The notes below the pieces were generated by a model, which ran no database searches, was not told the origin of the DNA, and saw nothing but the letters and a program-made list of their open reading frames with translations. Positions 12,268 to 24,544 of a stretch of 64,000 nt of DNA are shown here, piece by piece (position 1 is the stretch's first letter; each line of letters opens with the position of its first letter). The position numbers and the translations under genes were made by a program. The stretch lies in contig NW_025220590.1 of NCBI RefSeq assembly GCF_014905175.1, forward strand, positions 1 through 64,000, written 5' to 3'. The DNA is from Aphidius gifuensis (lineage: Eukaryota; Arthropoda; Insecta; Hymenoptera; Braconidae).

Positions 12268-12966
12268 AACGTAGCACAGAAACAACACGGAGAAATTCAC
12301 AGTAAATGTTAGGATTGAGGAAGGGTATATTTTGTAGGAATAATTATTTTACACAGTTATTTAATTGAATTTTTTTTTATGCACTGATAATATATTATAC
12401 GTTATTTATTAATTTTCTCAATAGGATTAGATTTATTTGGTTATAAGATTTTATCAATTAGAATGATCAACGATTTCTTATAAATTTATGAAATATTACT
12501 AAGTATTATTTGTTTGAATTTAAATTGATTTAAGATTTTAATTAAATGTTGTTCGGATTAAAGTCATCGCAAGAGTGACGCTCCTTAAAATTAAAAATAA
12601 AATTATTCCCATAAAATTTAATTAATAAGTAGGGATGAAAAGTGGTGCCATTTCTTGCACCAATGAAATGCAATGGTTCCCATAGTAGTCAGCATATTCA
12701 ATTTGTTTAAACAATTTAATAATTAATAGTTTAGCAACTTCAACGGATGTGGCGTCTCGCGTTGCAGAGGTGACTTTGAAAACTGCTTACCAAAATTTGT
12801 ATAAAAAAAAAAAAAAAATAAACTGTTTTATAAAAATGCAAAATTTGAATTTAATTCCGTGTGAAAATAAAAAAAGAAAAATTTCATTGCTTGCTCGGCA
12901 TCCGTTGAATTTATTAAATGATTATTTATTATCGATTATTCATTATAAATATACCAAGACGTAACA
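12268..12966 (-). repeat. Inverted, truncated LTR copy
   Basis: This is the reverse complement of 4100-4815, very similar apart from small indels. Its outer tip is TGTTACGTCTTGG on the minus strand at 12966. It is cut on the inner side at CGTAGCACAGAAAC, so about 300 bp (the U5 side) are missing. ATGA follows directly outside. The open frame at 12749-12964 is the mirror of the one at 4158-4358 and is not a gene. Confidence 0.85.
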
Positions 12967-12970
12967 ATGA

Positions 12971-13279
12971 CCTTTTTTGAATAAGTTGAGATAATCCTTT
13001 TTTATAATCTTCAGAGTTTCGTAGATAAAATTAATGATCAAAAAATTTAATTCAATTTAATAAAATAACTAGAAATAATAAAAACAACAGTCAATGGATA
13101 ATTGACGGATTGAATAATGTTTAATCTTATGAAAATAGTTTTAGAAATAATTAGTCAATATAAAATACATAAAATAGAATTTGAGATGAGACGATCATTT
13201 TTATTAGTTGTTCACAATAACAGTATTGGTAAATCTTTCTATATAAAAGATTTTTGTTTTTTTTTCTGATTTAAAGATA
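12971..13279. other. Spacer between LTR copies
   Basis: AT-rich and non-coding. I see nothing in it beyond the TAAT (13280-13283) that flanks the next LTR. Confidence 0.5.
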
Positions 13280-13283
13280 TAAT

Positions 13284-14248
13284 TGTTACGTACCAGGCTA
13301 ATTAATTTATATTTTCTATGAAATAACAAAAAAAAAAAAGAATGTTTAACTAGAAAAATAATATTATAATAATTTGAAAATAATACAAATTAATGAGCCT
13401 GATATTTAACTTATTTTTATAAAATCCTCTTATTTTGTTATTCCCTACAGGGTAACGGGTTAGGAGGGAATGTGTATGATTGTAGATGTACCTTGATGTA
13501 TGAATAATCCGAAACAATTGTTGAGAGCGTGTCAATCTGGATGGTCGCCTGTTGATGTTGGTAGTCTCGAATAATCCAAACGGTAAAATAAACTCGAAGC
13601 TCAGAAAACAACACCCCGGAGAAATGTCACAGTCAATAATTTTATAGTATTAGGAACAGTCAATTTATAAACGAAAAATAATAATTTAAGCACAAAGATT
13701 ATTTAATTTAAATTCACTTTAACATTTTATTTATTAGAATCGAAAAACTTCAATTGATTTAATTATTTATTTAATTATATTTGATTTATAAATTTTTAAA
13801 TTTAATAATTAATTTAGATATTGTCTAAACAAAAGTTGTCGCAGGAGTGAAGCTCCTTAAATTCTAAAATAATAATTCCCATAAAAATTAAATCAAAAAG
13901 TAGGGATGATCTTAGGTGGAAACATCTTAGCCAATTATATTTTACCTGTCCCACGATAGTCAGCATTTATTAATTTACTTAGAGAATTATTTGTAACGTC
14001 AACGGATGTAAAATATCGAGTAGCTAAGGTGACTTTGAACTACGGCTTGAGAAAATAAAAATTAAAATAAAAAAATAATATGTGAGAAAAAGGTAAAATG
14101 TTGGTTTTGCTAAAAAAATATAAAAATAATTATAAAAAAAATAAAAAGAAAAAAAATCTACATGCTGACTCAATATTTTATATGCCCTTGAATTTACTAA
14201 ATATTTAAATAATTAATTTATTTATTATATTGATACCAAGACGTAACA
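13284..14248 (-). mobile_element. Solo LTR (965 bp) with TAAT target duplication
   Basis: It runs from TGTTACGTACCAGG to CCAAGACGTAACA on the plus strand, the reverse orientation of the LTR family at 4100. TAAT lies at 13280-13283 and again at 14249-14252. There is no primer site or internal sequence attached, so this is a solo LTR left by LTR-LTR recombination. It is clearly related to, but diverged from, the 4100 LTR. Confidence 0.85.
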
Positions 14249-14383
14249 TAATAATTATTATTATTTAGAAAAAACAAATATTTTTTATGTTTGTTCATAT
14301 GATAACTTCACATTATATAGTGACAGATTGATTTGAAACTGTTTAGTTTATTCATAAATTTTGTGATAATTAATTGAATTATC

Positions 14384-15460
14384 ATGTATAATTTAATATT
14401 TTGGGTAAATTCTCGTTCAACCACAGTTATTGAATCATCTGAAGTAAGAACCAAAGACGTTTTTGGTAAATTGATGATCCAATATGGTAATAGATTTTAT
14501 CATGCCAGAGTTATCGCAACAAATGGTAAATGTATTATCAAAGATTTAATTTTTTTTTTACTTTAATAATTGTTCATCAAATAATATAAAAATTGACAAA
14601 ATAAGAATATTTTTTTTCGACGAACTAAGATATTTTTTGTTTATATTTAAATAATTAAAAATGCTATAGGTAACCTTAATAATATGCATGATAATAATTG
14701 TTCAAATAAATATGAAATAAGATTTATCAAATAATATAAAAAAAAAAAAAAATAAATCAAAATTAACAAAATGATAACTGAATGAACATTTTTTCATTAG
14801 AAAATAAAGCATGGCTTGAATCACTTGAGGTTAATTTGAATGGCCAGATAACAGGATGTCTGCTACATACACATCAAGAAGGATTATTTCAGGATGAGGT
14901 ACAAGAACAAGAGCAAGTGCAGGAAATACAGCAAGAACTTGTACAACAACAGGAACAGGAGGAAATACTAGAACAGAGACAGGTACAAGAAGAAGAACAT
15001 GAAGAATTTGCAGAAGAACAAGGAAGAGGTACAGGCTAGACAAGAAAAAAGACCTGGAGAAGGACAGGCATATAATCATAATAATAATTTAACTATTTTT
15101 ACCGAAGAAAATTTAACCATCAAGGATATAGATCTTCTCGATATAGAAACAAGATGGTTAAATAATCCAAAAGAAGTCGATCGTAGACTGTTAAAAGCAA
15201 TAGTTGGAACAGATCAGCTACGAACAATGACTTTGACTGGAAGAAACGGATTTAATCCACTTCGACAGGTGGTTACTCGCGCTATTTCAAGTAAATAAAT
15301 TGTTCAATTTGTAAAACAGAAATTTCGTAAATAGAAATAATAATAATAATAATAACATTTTTTTCTAGGCTTTCTTGAGATTAATAAGCTAATCATAACA
15401 AGAAATAATTTCAATGTCTGCATTAAAAAATTTTTGATTGGACTCAGAAACCCTCGTTAA
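14384..15460 (+). pseudogene. BEN-domain-like gene, three exons, frameshifted
   Basis: Exon 1 (14384-14525) starts at ATG and ends before GTAAAT. Exon 2 (14801-15290) follows TTTTTTCATTAG and ends before GTAAAT. Exon 3 (15369-15460) follows TTTTTTTCTAG and ends in TAA. All junctions are phase 1 and join sensibly. Exon 1 gives a small beta-rich leader (FWVNSRSTTVIESS). Exon 2 begins ENKAWLES, runs through a Gln/Glu repeat (14900-15020), then a helical segment with RRLLKAIVGTDQL and MTLTGRNGF. Exon 3 ends FLIGLRNPR. This order resembles insect BEN-domain proteins (DNA/protein-interaction factors). The exons sum to 724 nt, and the frame changes by one base inside the Gln/Glu tract. That means either a pseudogene or a sequence error in low-complexity DNA. 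The BEN assignment is from memory of the family. Confidence 0.55.
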
Positions 15461-16029
15461 TTTAAATTTATTGATATAATAAAATATAAAATTAAACAAA
15501 ATTGTGAAAGAATTATGTTTGAAAAAATAATAAAATACATTTCAAATTTTTTGCAGTAAATTATAAAATTAAATAAATAAATAAATAAAAACTTGATAGA
15601 AAAAAGATTACAAATAAACATTAAAAAAATTTAGTTACAAATATGATAAATAATAAATATCTTTAGAGGATTAATATGGATTCATATGAGTGTAACGATT
15701 AAAATTAAAACGTACATCGATGGCTTTGATTTGAAAAGTAAAAAACTCAAAAAAATTTAAATGCACTTTGGGATATATAACTTATACTGCTGATATTGTA
15801 ATCTTGTTAATAAAAAAATGATTTAACGACAGCTCTTGATCAACTTTGACTCTATGATTTATCATCACAATTTTATGATAATACCAGATCAATTAATGGC
15901 AGGATAGTAGTTATATAAATTGCATTATTAATATAAATTCGTATTTCGTGGTTGAATTAGTGTTGGATAAGTCACTTATTATGTTGGAGCAGCATAACCA
16001 ATTATTGTTAGCAGCATCAGTTAACCTGT
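15461..16029. other. AT-rich DNA between the BEN-like gene and the satellite
   Basis: Short simple tandem runs (AATAAATA) occur, but I find no gene or mobile element signature. Confidence 0.45.
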
Positions 16030-19000
16030 CTTATTTTTCCGAAACTTCCTGAGTCTTTAAAAAAGTCTAGTTGGACGAAGTAAAAGGGTGGTAATATTTC
16101 TAACGCTAAAATACACCTATAAAAAAAATATCAAGTCGCTAGCTATGCCCACTCGTGGTCAGTTCACCCTTTTTATTTTTCAAGAAATTTCTAAGTCATT
16201 AGAAAGTTTAGTTGGACAAAGTGAAAGCGTGATAATATTTCTAACGATAAAATAAACCCGTAAAAAAAATATCAAGTCAATAGCTATAGTCAGTCGTGGC
16301 CAGTTAACACGTTTTATTTTCAAGAAATTCCCAAGTCATCGGAAAGGTTTAGTTGGATAAAATGAAAGCGTGATAATATTTCTAACGCTAAAATACACCC
16401 ATAAAAAAATATCAAGTCGCTAGCTATGCCCACGGGTGGTCAGTTCACCCTTTTTATTTTTCAAGAAATTCCTAAGTCATTAGAAAGGTTTAGATAGACA
16501 AAGTAAAGCCGTAGTAATTTTTTTAACGATAAAATACACCTATAAAAAAAATATCAAGTCGCTAGCTATGCCCACTCGTGGTCAGTCAACCCTTTTTAAC
16601 TTTCAAGAAATTCCTAAGTCATTGGAAAGGTTTAGTTGGACAAAAAAAAACCGTAGTAACTTTTTTAACGATGAAATAGACCTATGAAAAAAATATCAAG
16701 TCGCTAGCTATGGTCGATCGTGGTCAGTCAACCGTTTTTATTTTCAAGGATTTCCCAAGTCATTGAAAAGGTTTAGTTGAACAAAGTAAAAGCATGATAA
16801 TATTTCTAACATCAAAATACACCCATAAAAAAATATCAAGTCGCTAGCTATAGTCAGTCGTGGCCAGTCAACCCTTTTTTATTTTCAAGAAATTCCCGAG
16901 TCATTGGAAAGGTTTAGTTAGACAAAGTAAAAGCCTGATAATATTTCTAACGATAAAATAAACCCATAAAAAAAATATCAAGTCGCAAGCTATGCCCACT
17001 GGTGGTCAGTTCACCCTTTTTATTTTTCAAGAAATTCCTAAGTCATTGGAAAGGTTTAGAGGGACAAAGTAAAAGCGTGATAATATTTCTAATGATAAAA
17101 TACACCTATGAAAAAAATATCAAGTCGCTCGCTATGGTCGATCGCGGTCAGTCAACCCTTTTTAATTTTCAAGAAATTCCTAAGTCATTGGAAAGGTTTA
17201 GTTTGACAAAGTAAAAGCGTGTTAATATTTCTAACGATAAAATAGACCTTTAAAAAAAATATCAAGTCGCTAGCTATGGTCGATCGTGGTCAGTTAACAC
17301 TTTTTTATTTTCAAGAAATTCCCGAGTCATTGGAAAGTTTGGTTGGACGAAGTAAGTCGTGATAATATTTCTAACGTTGAAATACACTTATACAAAAAAT
17401 ATCAAGTCGCTAGCTATGCCCACTGGTGGTCAGTTCACCCTTTTTATTTTTCAAGAAATTCCTAAGTCATTAGAAAGGTTTAGATAGACAAAGTATAACC
17501 GTCGTAATTTTTTTAACGATAAAATAGACCTATAAAAAAAATATCAAGTCACTAGCTATGCCGACTCGTGGTCAGTTCACCGTTTTCGATTTTCAAGAAA
17601 TTTCTAAGTCATTGGAAAGGTTTAGTTAGACAAAGTAAAAGCGTGGTATCATTTCTTACGATAAAATACATCTATAAAAAAATTATCAAGTCGCTAGCTA
17701 TGGTCGTTCGTGGTCACCAACCTTTTTTCATTTTCGAGAAATTCCTGAGTCTTCAAAAAGGTTCAGTTGGACAAAGTAAAACCGTAGTAATTTTTCTAAC
17801 GATAAAATAGACCTATTAAAAAAATATCAAGTCACTAGCTATGCCGAGTCGTGGTCAGTTCACCGTTTTCAATTTTCAAGAAATTTCTAAGTCATTGGAA
17901 AGGTTTAGTTGGACAAAGTAAAAGCGTGATAATATTTCTAACGATAAAATAAACCCATAAAAAAAATATCAAGTCAATAGCTATAGTCAGTCGTGGCCAG
18001 TCAACCCTTTTTCATTTTCAAGAAATTCCTAAGTCATTGGAAAGGTTTAGGTGGACAAAGTAAAAGCGTGATAATATTTCTAATGATAAAATAAACTCAT
18101 AAAAAAAAATATCAAGTCGCTAGCTATGCCCACTCGTGGTCAGTCAACCCTTTTTAATTTTCAAGAAATTCCTAAGTCATTTGAAAGGTTTAGTTGGACA
18201 AAGTAAAAGCGTGGTTATATTTTTTACGATAAAATACACCTATAAAAAAATATCAAGTCAATAGCTATGGTCAGTCGTGGCCAGTTAACACTTTTTTATT
18301 TTCAAGAAATTCCCAAGTCATTGGAAAGGTTTAGGTGGACAAAGTAAAACCGTAGTAGTTTTTCTAACGACAAAATAAACCCATAAAAAAAATATCAAGT
18401 CAATAGCTATAGTCAGTCGTGGCCAGTTAACCCTTTTTTATTTTCAAGAAATTCATAAGCCATTGGAAAGGTTTAGTTGGACAAAATAAAAGCGTGATAA
18501 TATTTCTAACATTAAAATACACCCATAAAAAAATATCAAGTCGCTATCTATGCCGACTGGTGGTCAGTTCACCCTTTTTATTTTTCAAGAAATTCCTAAG
18601 TCATTGAAAAGGTTTTGTTGGACAAAGTAAAACCGTAGTAGTTTTTCTAACGACAATATAAACCCATAAAAAAAATATCAAGTCACTAGCTATGCCGACT
18701 CGTGGTCAGTTCACCGTTTTCGATTTTCAAGAAATTTCTAAGTCATTGGAAAGGTTTAGTTAGACAAAGTAAAAGCGTGGTATCATTTCTTACGATAAAA
18801 TACATCTATAAAAAAATTATCAAGTCGCTAGCTATGGTCGTTCGTGGTCACGAACCTTTTTTCATTTTCGAGAAATTCCTGAGTCTTCAAAAAGGTTCAG
18901 TTGGACAAAGTAAAACCGTAGTAATTTTTCTAACGATAAAATAGACCTATTAAAAAAATATCAAGTCACTAGCTATGCCGAGTCGTGGTCAGTTCACCGT

Positions 19001-20545
19001 TTTCAATTTTCAAGAAATTTCTAAGTCATTGGAAAGGTTTAGTTAGACAAAGTAAAAGCGTGGTAATATTTCTTACGATAAAATACATCTATAAAAAAAT
19101 TATCAAGTCGCTAGCTATGGTCGTTCGTGGTTAGTCAACCTTTTTTCATTTTCAAGAAATTCCTGAGTCTTCAAAATGGTTCAGTTGGACAAAGTAAAAC
19201 CGTAGTAATTTTTCTAACGATAAAATAAACCTATAAAAAAAATATCAAGTCAATAGCTATGAACAGCCGTGGTCAGTCAACCCTTTTTTATTTTCAAGAA
19301 ATTCCTGAGTCGTTGGAAAAGTTTAGGTGGACAAAGTAAAAGCGGGGTAACATTTTTTACTATAAAATAGACCTGTAAAAAAATTTCAAGTCGCTCGCTA
19401 TGGTTGATCGCGGTCAGTTCACCCTTTTTATTTTTCAAGAAATTTCTAAGTCATTAGAAAGGTTTAGTTGGACAAAGTAAAAGTGTGATAATATTTCTAA
19501 CGATAAAATACACCTATAAAAAAAATATCAAGTCGCTAGCTATGCCCACTCGTGGTCAGTTCACCCTTTTTATTCTTCCAAAATTTCCTGAGTCTTTAAA
19601 AAGGTTTAGTTGGACAAAGTAAAAGCGTAGTAAATTTTTTAACGATAAAATAGACCTGTAAAAAAATTTCGAGTCGCTAGCTATGGTCGATCGTGCTCAG
19701 TCAACCGTTTTTATTTTTAAGAAATTCCCAAGTCATTGGAAAGGTTTAGTTAGACAAAGTAAAACCGTAGTAATATTTCTAACGCAGAAATACACCTATA
19801 AAAAAAATATCAAGTCACAAGCTATGCCCTCTCGTGGTCAGTTAATCATTTTTATTTTTCCAAAGTTTCCTGAGTCTTTAAGAAGGTTTAGTTGGACAGA
19901 GTAAAAGCGTAGTAATTTTCCTAACGATAAAATACACCTATAAAAAAAATTTCAAGTCGCTAGCTATGGTCGATCGTGCTCAGTCAACCGTTTTTATTTT
20001 TAAGAAATTCCCAAGTCATTGGAAAGGTTTAGTTAGACAAAGTAAAACCGTAGTAATATTTCTAACGCAGAAATACACCTATAAAAGAAATTTCAAGTCG
20101 CTAGCTATGATCGATCGTGCTTAGTCAACCGTTTTTATTTTTAAGAAATTCCTAAGCCATTGGAAAGGTTTAGTTGGACAAAGTAAAATCGTAGTAATTT
20201 TTCTAACGATAAAATCAACCTATAAAAAAATTATCAAGTCAATAGCTATAGTTAGTCGTGGTTAGTTAACACTTTTTTATTTTCAAGAAATTCTCAAGTC
20301 ATTGGAAAAGTTTAGTTGGACAAAGTAAAAGCGTGGTAATTATTCTAACGCTAAAATACACCCATGAAAAAATATCAAGTCGCTAGCTATGCCCACTCGT
20401 GGTCAGTCAACCCTTTTTATTTCTCCAAAATTACCTAATCTTTAAGAAGGTTTAGTTGGACAAAATGAAAGCGTAGTAATTTTTGTAACGATAAAATCGT
20501 TTTTATACACCTATAAAAAAAAATATTAAGTCGCTAGCTATGGTC
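16030..20545. repeat. Satellite array, ~141-bp monomer, about 32 copies
   Basis: The motif TATCAAGTCGCTAGCTATG recurs every 140-142 bp (for example TCAAGTC at 16131, 16272, 16412 and 16554). Each unit also contains CGTGGTCAGT, TTTCAAGAAATTCCTAAGTC and GGTTTAGTTGGACAAAGTA. Some blocks are duplicated at multiples of the monomer: about 360 bp near 17544-17905 recurs almost identically 1,134 bp (8 monomers) later, and a two-monomer block near 19683 recurs about 280 bp later. Such higher-order structure points to recent unequal exchange, as in centromeric or heterochromatic satellites. The several 70-80-codon frames here are satellite shadows. Confidence 0.95.
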
Positions 20546-20589
20546 ACTTACAACCTTAAAACACACCCATAAAAAAGCATAGTCATTTA

Positions 20590-20880
20590 CCGATACTTTG
20601 ACCAGGACATTTACCGGTACTTTGATCAGGACATTTTCCGGTACTTTGATCGGGACATTTTCCCGTACTTTGACAGGGACATTATCCCGTACTTTGATCA
20701 GGACATTTACCGGTACTTTGATCGAGACATTTTCCCGTACTTTGACGGGGACATTTTCCCGTCCTTTGATTAGGACATTTACCGGTACTTTGAGCAGGAC
20801 ATTCACCGGTACTTCGTCAAGGTCATTCACTGGTACTTTGAAAGGGACATCTTTCCGTTTTCAGTCTAGGTCATTTTTCT
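20590..20880. repeat. 24-bp minisatellite, about 11-12 copies
   Basis: Units of the form GACATTTACCGGTACTTTGA plus TCAG repeat with variation. Because the unit is 24 bp, both strands stay open (20598-20906 plus, 20534-20830 minus) and give 8-residue periodic peptides. I regard these as consequences of the repeat. It sits directly between the 141-bp satellite and the Helitron's coding remnant. Confidence 0.9.
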
Positions 20881-20934
20881 GCTACTCTACCCATGACATT
20901 TTCTGATATTTTTTCCTGCAAGTACACTGGCGCT

Positions 20935-23900
20935 TATCCTATGATTATCAAACACGGTGTATTGTCGATATGTACGCGAAAATTGAAACCGAACGATTGC
21001 AATATTTAAAGGCAAATCAAACTAGATTGCGAAACTTACGTTGAACTTCAAGATGCCATGCGTGCTGACGGGAACCCAGATCAAATTGGCCAAAGGGTTA
21101 TTCTACCATCTTCATTTGTTGGTGGTCCTCGCTACATGCAACAGCGTAAGCAAGATGCCATGGTTTACGTACGAAATTTCGGGCGCCAAGATCTTTTTAT
21201 TACAATGACGTGCAATCCTCAATGGCCAGATATCCAATCCTGTTTACTTCCCAATCAAAAACCTGCTGACCGGAATGACATTATCGCTCGCGTTTTTAAT
21301 TTAAAAGTTAAAAAATTTATAGACCTTATTACTAAAGATAAAATATATGGTGAAGTTAGGTGTCATATGTATACTATTGAATGACAAAAAAGAGGTTTGC
21401 CTCACGTTCACCTTTTGGTATGGCTCAAGGATAAAGTGAGGCCAAATGATATCGATTTAGTTCTTAGTGCTGCGTTGCCCAATCAGAACGAAGATCCTCT
21501 TCTATTTAATATCGTTAGTAGAAACATGATTCATGGCCCATGTGGACCATTGATCATAACATCACCATGTATGCAAAATGAAAAGTGTTCAAAAGGTTTT
21601 CCCAAACTGTTTACTATCGAAACTCAATCAGGGCAAGATGGGTATCCAAAATACTGACGTCGATCTCCTGAAGACGGTGGACAAACTTTCCAGCTTAGAA
21701 AGTCTGGCCACATGGTAACGATCGACAATCGGTGGATTGTGCCATATAGCCCCGTATTATTACGTGCATTTGACTCTCACATCAACATAGAACTATGTCA
21801 TTCAGTAAAAGCTATTCAATATATTTGTAGTTATATTAATGAAGGATCTGATCAGGCTGCATTTTCGGTAGAATCACGTGATGAAATAAAGGCATTCCAA
21901 AATGGTAGATATATTAGTTCCTCAGAAGCTGCATGGCAAATATTTGGTTTTAGGATTCATGAACGGTCACCAGCAGTTTTTCAGCTTTTTAGTACACTTT
22001 GAAAATGGTCAACGCGTTTACTTCACGGATCGAAATGCTCGCGAAAGACTTGAAAATGTGAGAAACACTACTCTCATGACTTTTTTTGAACTTTGCTCCC
22101 GTGATGACTTTGCAAAAACCTTGCTTTATATTGAAGTTCCATCTTATTTTACTTTTAATAATAATAGTTTTAATAGAAGAAAACAAGGATGTCCGGTTGA
22201 ACAATATCCTGGAGTCAAGAAATCCAATTCCAATATGCTTGGTCGAGTATACACAGTTCATCCGACCAATGTTGAGTGTTATTATCTACGTATGCTTTTG
22301 CATCACGTCCGCGGACCAACTTCTTTCGTAGATTTAAAAACTGTTGATGACGTTATTCACCCAACATTTCAAAGAGCTTGCCAAGCACTTGGTCTGTTAG
22401 AAGACGAAAGTCATTGGAATGCTACTCTCGAAGAAGCTGTTTTATTTCAATCCGCGTCGAATCTAAGAGAACTTTTTGTTACTATGATTGCATTCTGCCA
22501 TATTACTAATTTAACAGAATTGTGGGAAACTCACAGAGAGAGTATGTCATTAGACATTTTGCAACAAGAAAGGCATCGCTCCGGAAATCGCGATTTAGCT
22601 GTCACTCCATATATTCTGAATAAAACTTTAATATTAATATCTTTTAAAAATATCGGGAAAAAACTGTCTGATTTTAACATGGAATCACCGTAACGAACTG
22701 ATGATAACGATAATAATTTTCTTCGAGATAGGGCTTATATTGCGGAAACCTCTTATGATTTAGATATACTTTCAAATTACATTCAGGAAAATGAACCAAA
22801 ATTAACAGACAATCAGCAAGCTGTTTATAATACAATTTTACAAAGTGTATTGCAAAATACTGGTAAATTATTTTTTCCCGATGCACCTGGTGGAACTGGT
22901 AAGACTTTCATGCTGAATCTTTTGCTTTTAAAGCTACGTGTGCAGGGGATAATTTCATTAGCAGTCGCTTTTTCGGGGATAGCAGCAACATTATTACAAA
23001 ATGGCAAGACAGCACATTCCGCTTTCAAACTCCCTTTGAATCTTCAGACTACCGAGCGCCCAGTTTGTAGTGTGAAGAAGCAAAGTTCTTTAGGAAAATT
23101 GCTAAGAGAAACACGTTTTATTGTTTGGGATGAATCGACAATGGCAAATAAAGGTGGTCCTGAGGCACTTGATCGGACGCTGAACGATTTTAGAAGTGAT
23201 GATCGTCCGATGGGTGGAGTTGTTGTTCTTTTTGCTGGTGACTTTAGGCAAATATTGCCAGTTGTACCAAAAGGCAGTAAAAGCGATGAAATCAATGCAT
23301 GCTTAAAATCATCATATCTTTGGTCTTCCATAACATCTTTGAGACTAACGACCAATATGCGTGTACACCTTGGTGGTGATAATAATGCTGACCTCTTCTC
23401 TCAAACACTTTTAAAAATTGGTAGTGGAACTTTCCAGAATGATAACGATAGTACGATACAGATAACATCTACATTTGCAATTTCCGTTCTAGATCAAAAT
23501 AATTTAATCAATAAAGTATATCCCGAAATTTCTCAACTTTCCAATAAATCTAATGAATGGCTCCGTGAACGTGCTATTTTGGCCCCTAAAAATGACACCG
23601 TCAACGTCATAAACGAAAAGATTCTTTCTATGTTTGAAGCTGATGAAAAAACTTATATTTCTTTCGATACACTTAGTGATCAAGACGATGTTGTAGATAT
23701 CCCGATCGAATTTCTCAATTCATTAAATCCGTCAGGTCTCCCACCACACAAACTTAATTTAAAAATTGGCGCCCCTATTATTCTCATGCGTAATTTAAAT
23801 GCTCCAAAATTGTGCAATGGGACAAGGTTAAGAATAATATCTTTGAAGAAAAATCTCATCGAAGCCGAAATCCTAACTGGTTCTGCGAGTGGTTAAATCG

Positions 23901-24544
23901 TTTATATTCCAAGAATACCAATGATAACGAATGAATATCCCTTTGAATTTAAACGTGTCCAATTCCCTATTAAACTTTTGGTTTGCTATGTCCATTAATA
24001 AGGCACAAGGACAGACAATGAAAATATCAGGAATTGACAACACCGATCCTGCTTTACTCATAGACAATTTTATGTTGCCTGCTCCCGTGTAAGTTTGGAA
24101 AAAACTTTACATATATGCCCCTGACACAAGAACTAATAATATCGTTTATAAAGAAATATCTTCGTTCAGTTACGTATTGCTACAATAGAAATAAAATTAC
24201 TTTCAAAAACATTTATAGCTTAGTTAGTTATTAGACTATAGCAATTTAAGTGTTTTATATTACTTTATTGTAAATTTTTATTTTGTTATTTAATTTTATG
24301 TTAATATAATATAGATAAAATGGCTGTACTAGAGTTGAATATTATAAACCTTCGTTAGGAAGTCAATAAGAAAGAAACTTTAAAAGCTAAAAATTTTGGC
24401 AACGCAAGCAAAACTTGCTGCCAGTCCTAAGCCTGGGTTAAAATGGGAAGGAAAATGACGCTCATAGCGAAGGTTAGGATGCAACTCTAATACTGACAGT
24501 ACAGTAGTAAACCACCCTCGAGCGAAGCCGGGTAAATCAGCTAG
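20935..24544 (+). mobile_element. Helitron 1, decayed, with 3' terminus
   Basis: A rolling-circle transposon remnant. It contains a Rep-helicase pseudogene (20940-24170), a non-coding tail, and a 3' end with a GCGAAGCCGGGT hairpin arm followed by CTAG at 24541-24544 and a T. That is the usual Helitron ending and AT insertion context. The opposite hairpin arm (ACCCTCGAGC) is imperfect. No 5' TC terminus is evident: the minisatellite begins where the N-terminal coding region fades out. Confidence 0.85.
20940..24170 (+). pseudogene. Helitron Rep-helicase (RepHel) pseudogene
   Basis: This protein nicks DNA through a HUH endonuclease and unwinds it with a Pif1-like helicase. The N-terminal homology (VDMYAKIETERL) starts near 20950. 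Rep motifs include LFITMTCNPQWPDI, the HUH motif in LPHVHLL (21400), HGPCG, CSKGFPK, and YICSYINEG (near 21820), which keeps two tyrosines. Helicase motifs are Walker A DAPGGTGKTF (22880), WDEST, GDFRQILPVVP, NMRV, and FAMSINKAQGQT near 23980. Breaks: a frameshift near 21035, TGA at 21382 and 21655, a frameshift near 21990, TAA at 22691 and 23894, and frameshifts near 23970 and 24110. It is inactive, but recent enough that most motifs are legible. Confidence 0.92.

Larger units (their letters stand above)
4100..12966. mobile_element. Rearranged Gypsy-type locus bounded by inverted LTR ends
   Basis: The left end is a complete plus-oriented LTR (4100-5124). The right end is the same LTR inverted and truncated (12268-12966). 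Both outer tips are therefore the U3 end, TGTTACGTCTTGG, instead of U3 on one side and U5 on the other. ATGA lies directly outside both tips, the 4-bp duplication size seen for the solo LTR at 13284. The interior holds remnants of two elements: a tRNA-Leu-primed leader with a short decayed ORF, and a tRNA-Tyr-primed gag-pol remnant lacking integrase and its own 3' LTR. I infer either integration of an aberrant cDNA or later inversion. The flanking match is short enough to be chance. Confidence 0.6.

Noticed and set aside
17002..19904. Several 70-80-codon similar ORFs
   Set aside because: They are spaced at satellite multiples and come from the 141-bp monomer. Near-identical peptides at 17568 and 18702 are the eight-unit duplication.
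20598..20906. Thr/Arg-rich repeat protein and its minus-strand Val/Lys counterpart
   Set aside because: A 24-bp minisatellite stays open in frames on both strands. No start context, no family.
22674..23355. Minus-strand ORFs across the Helitron helicase
   Set aside because: Shadows of the clear plus-strand helicase frame with Walker A and B motifs.
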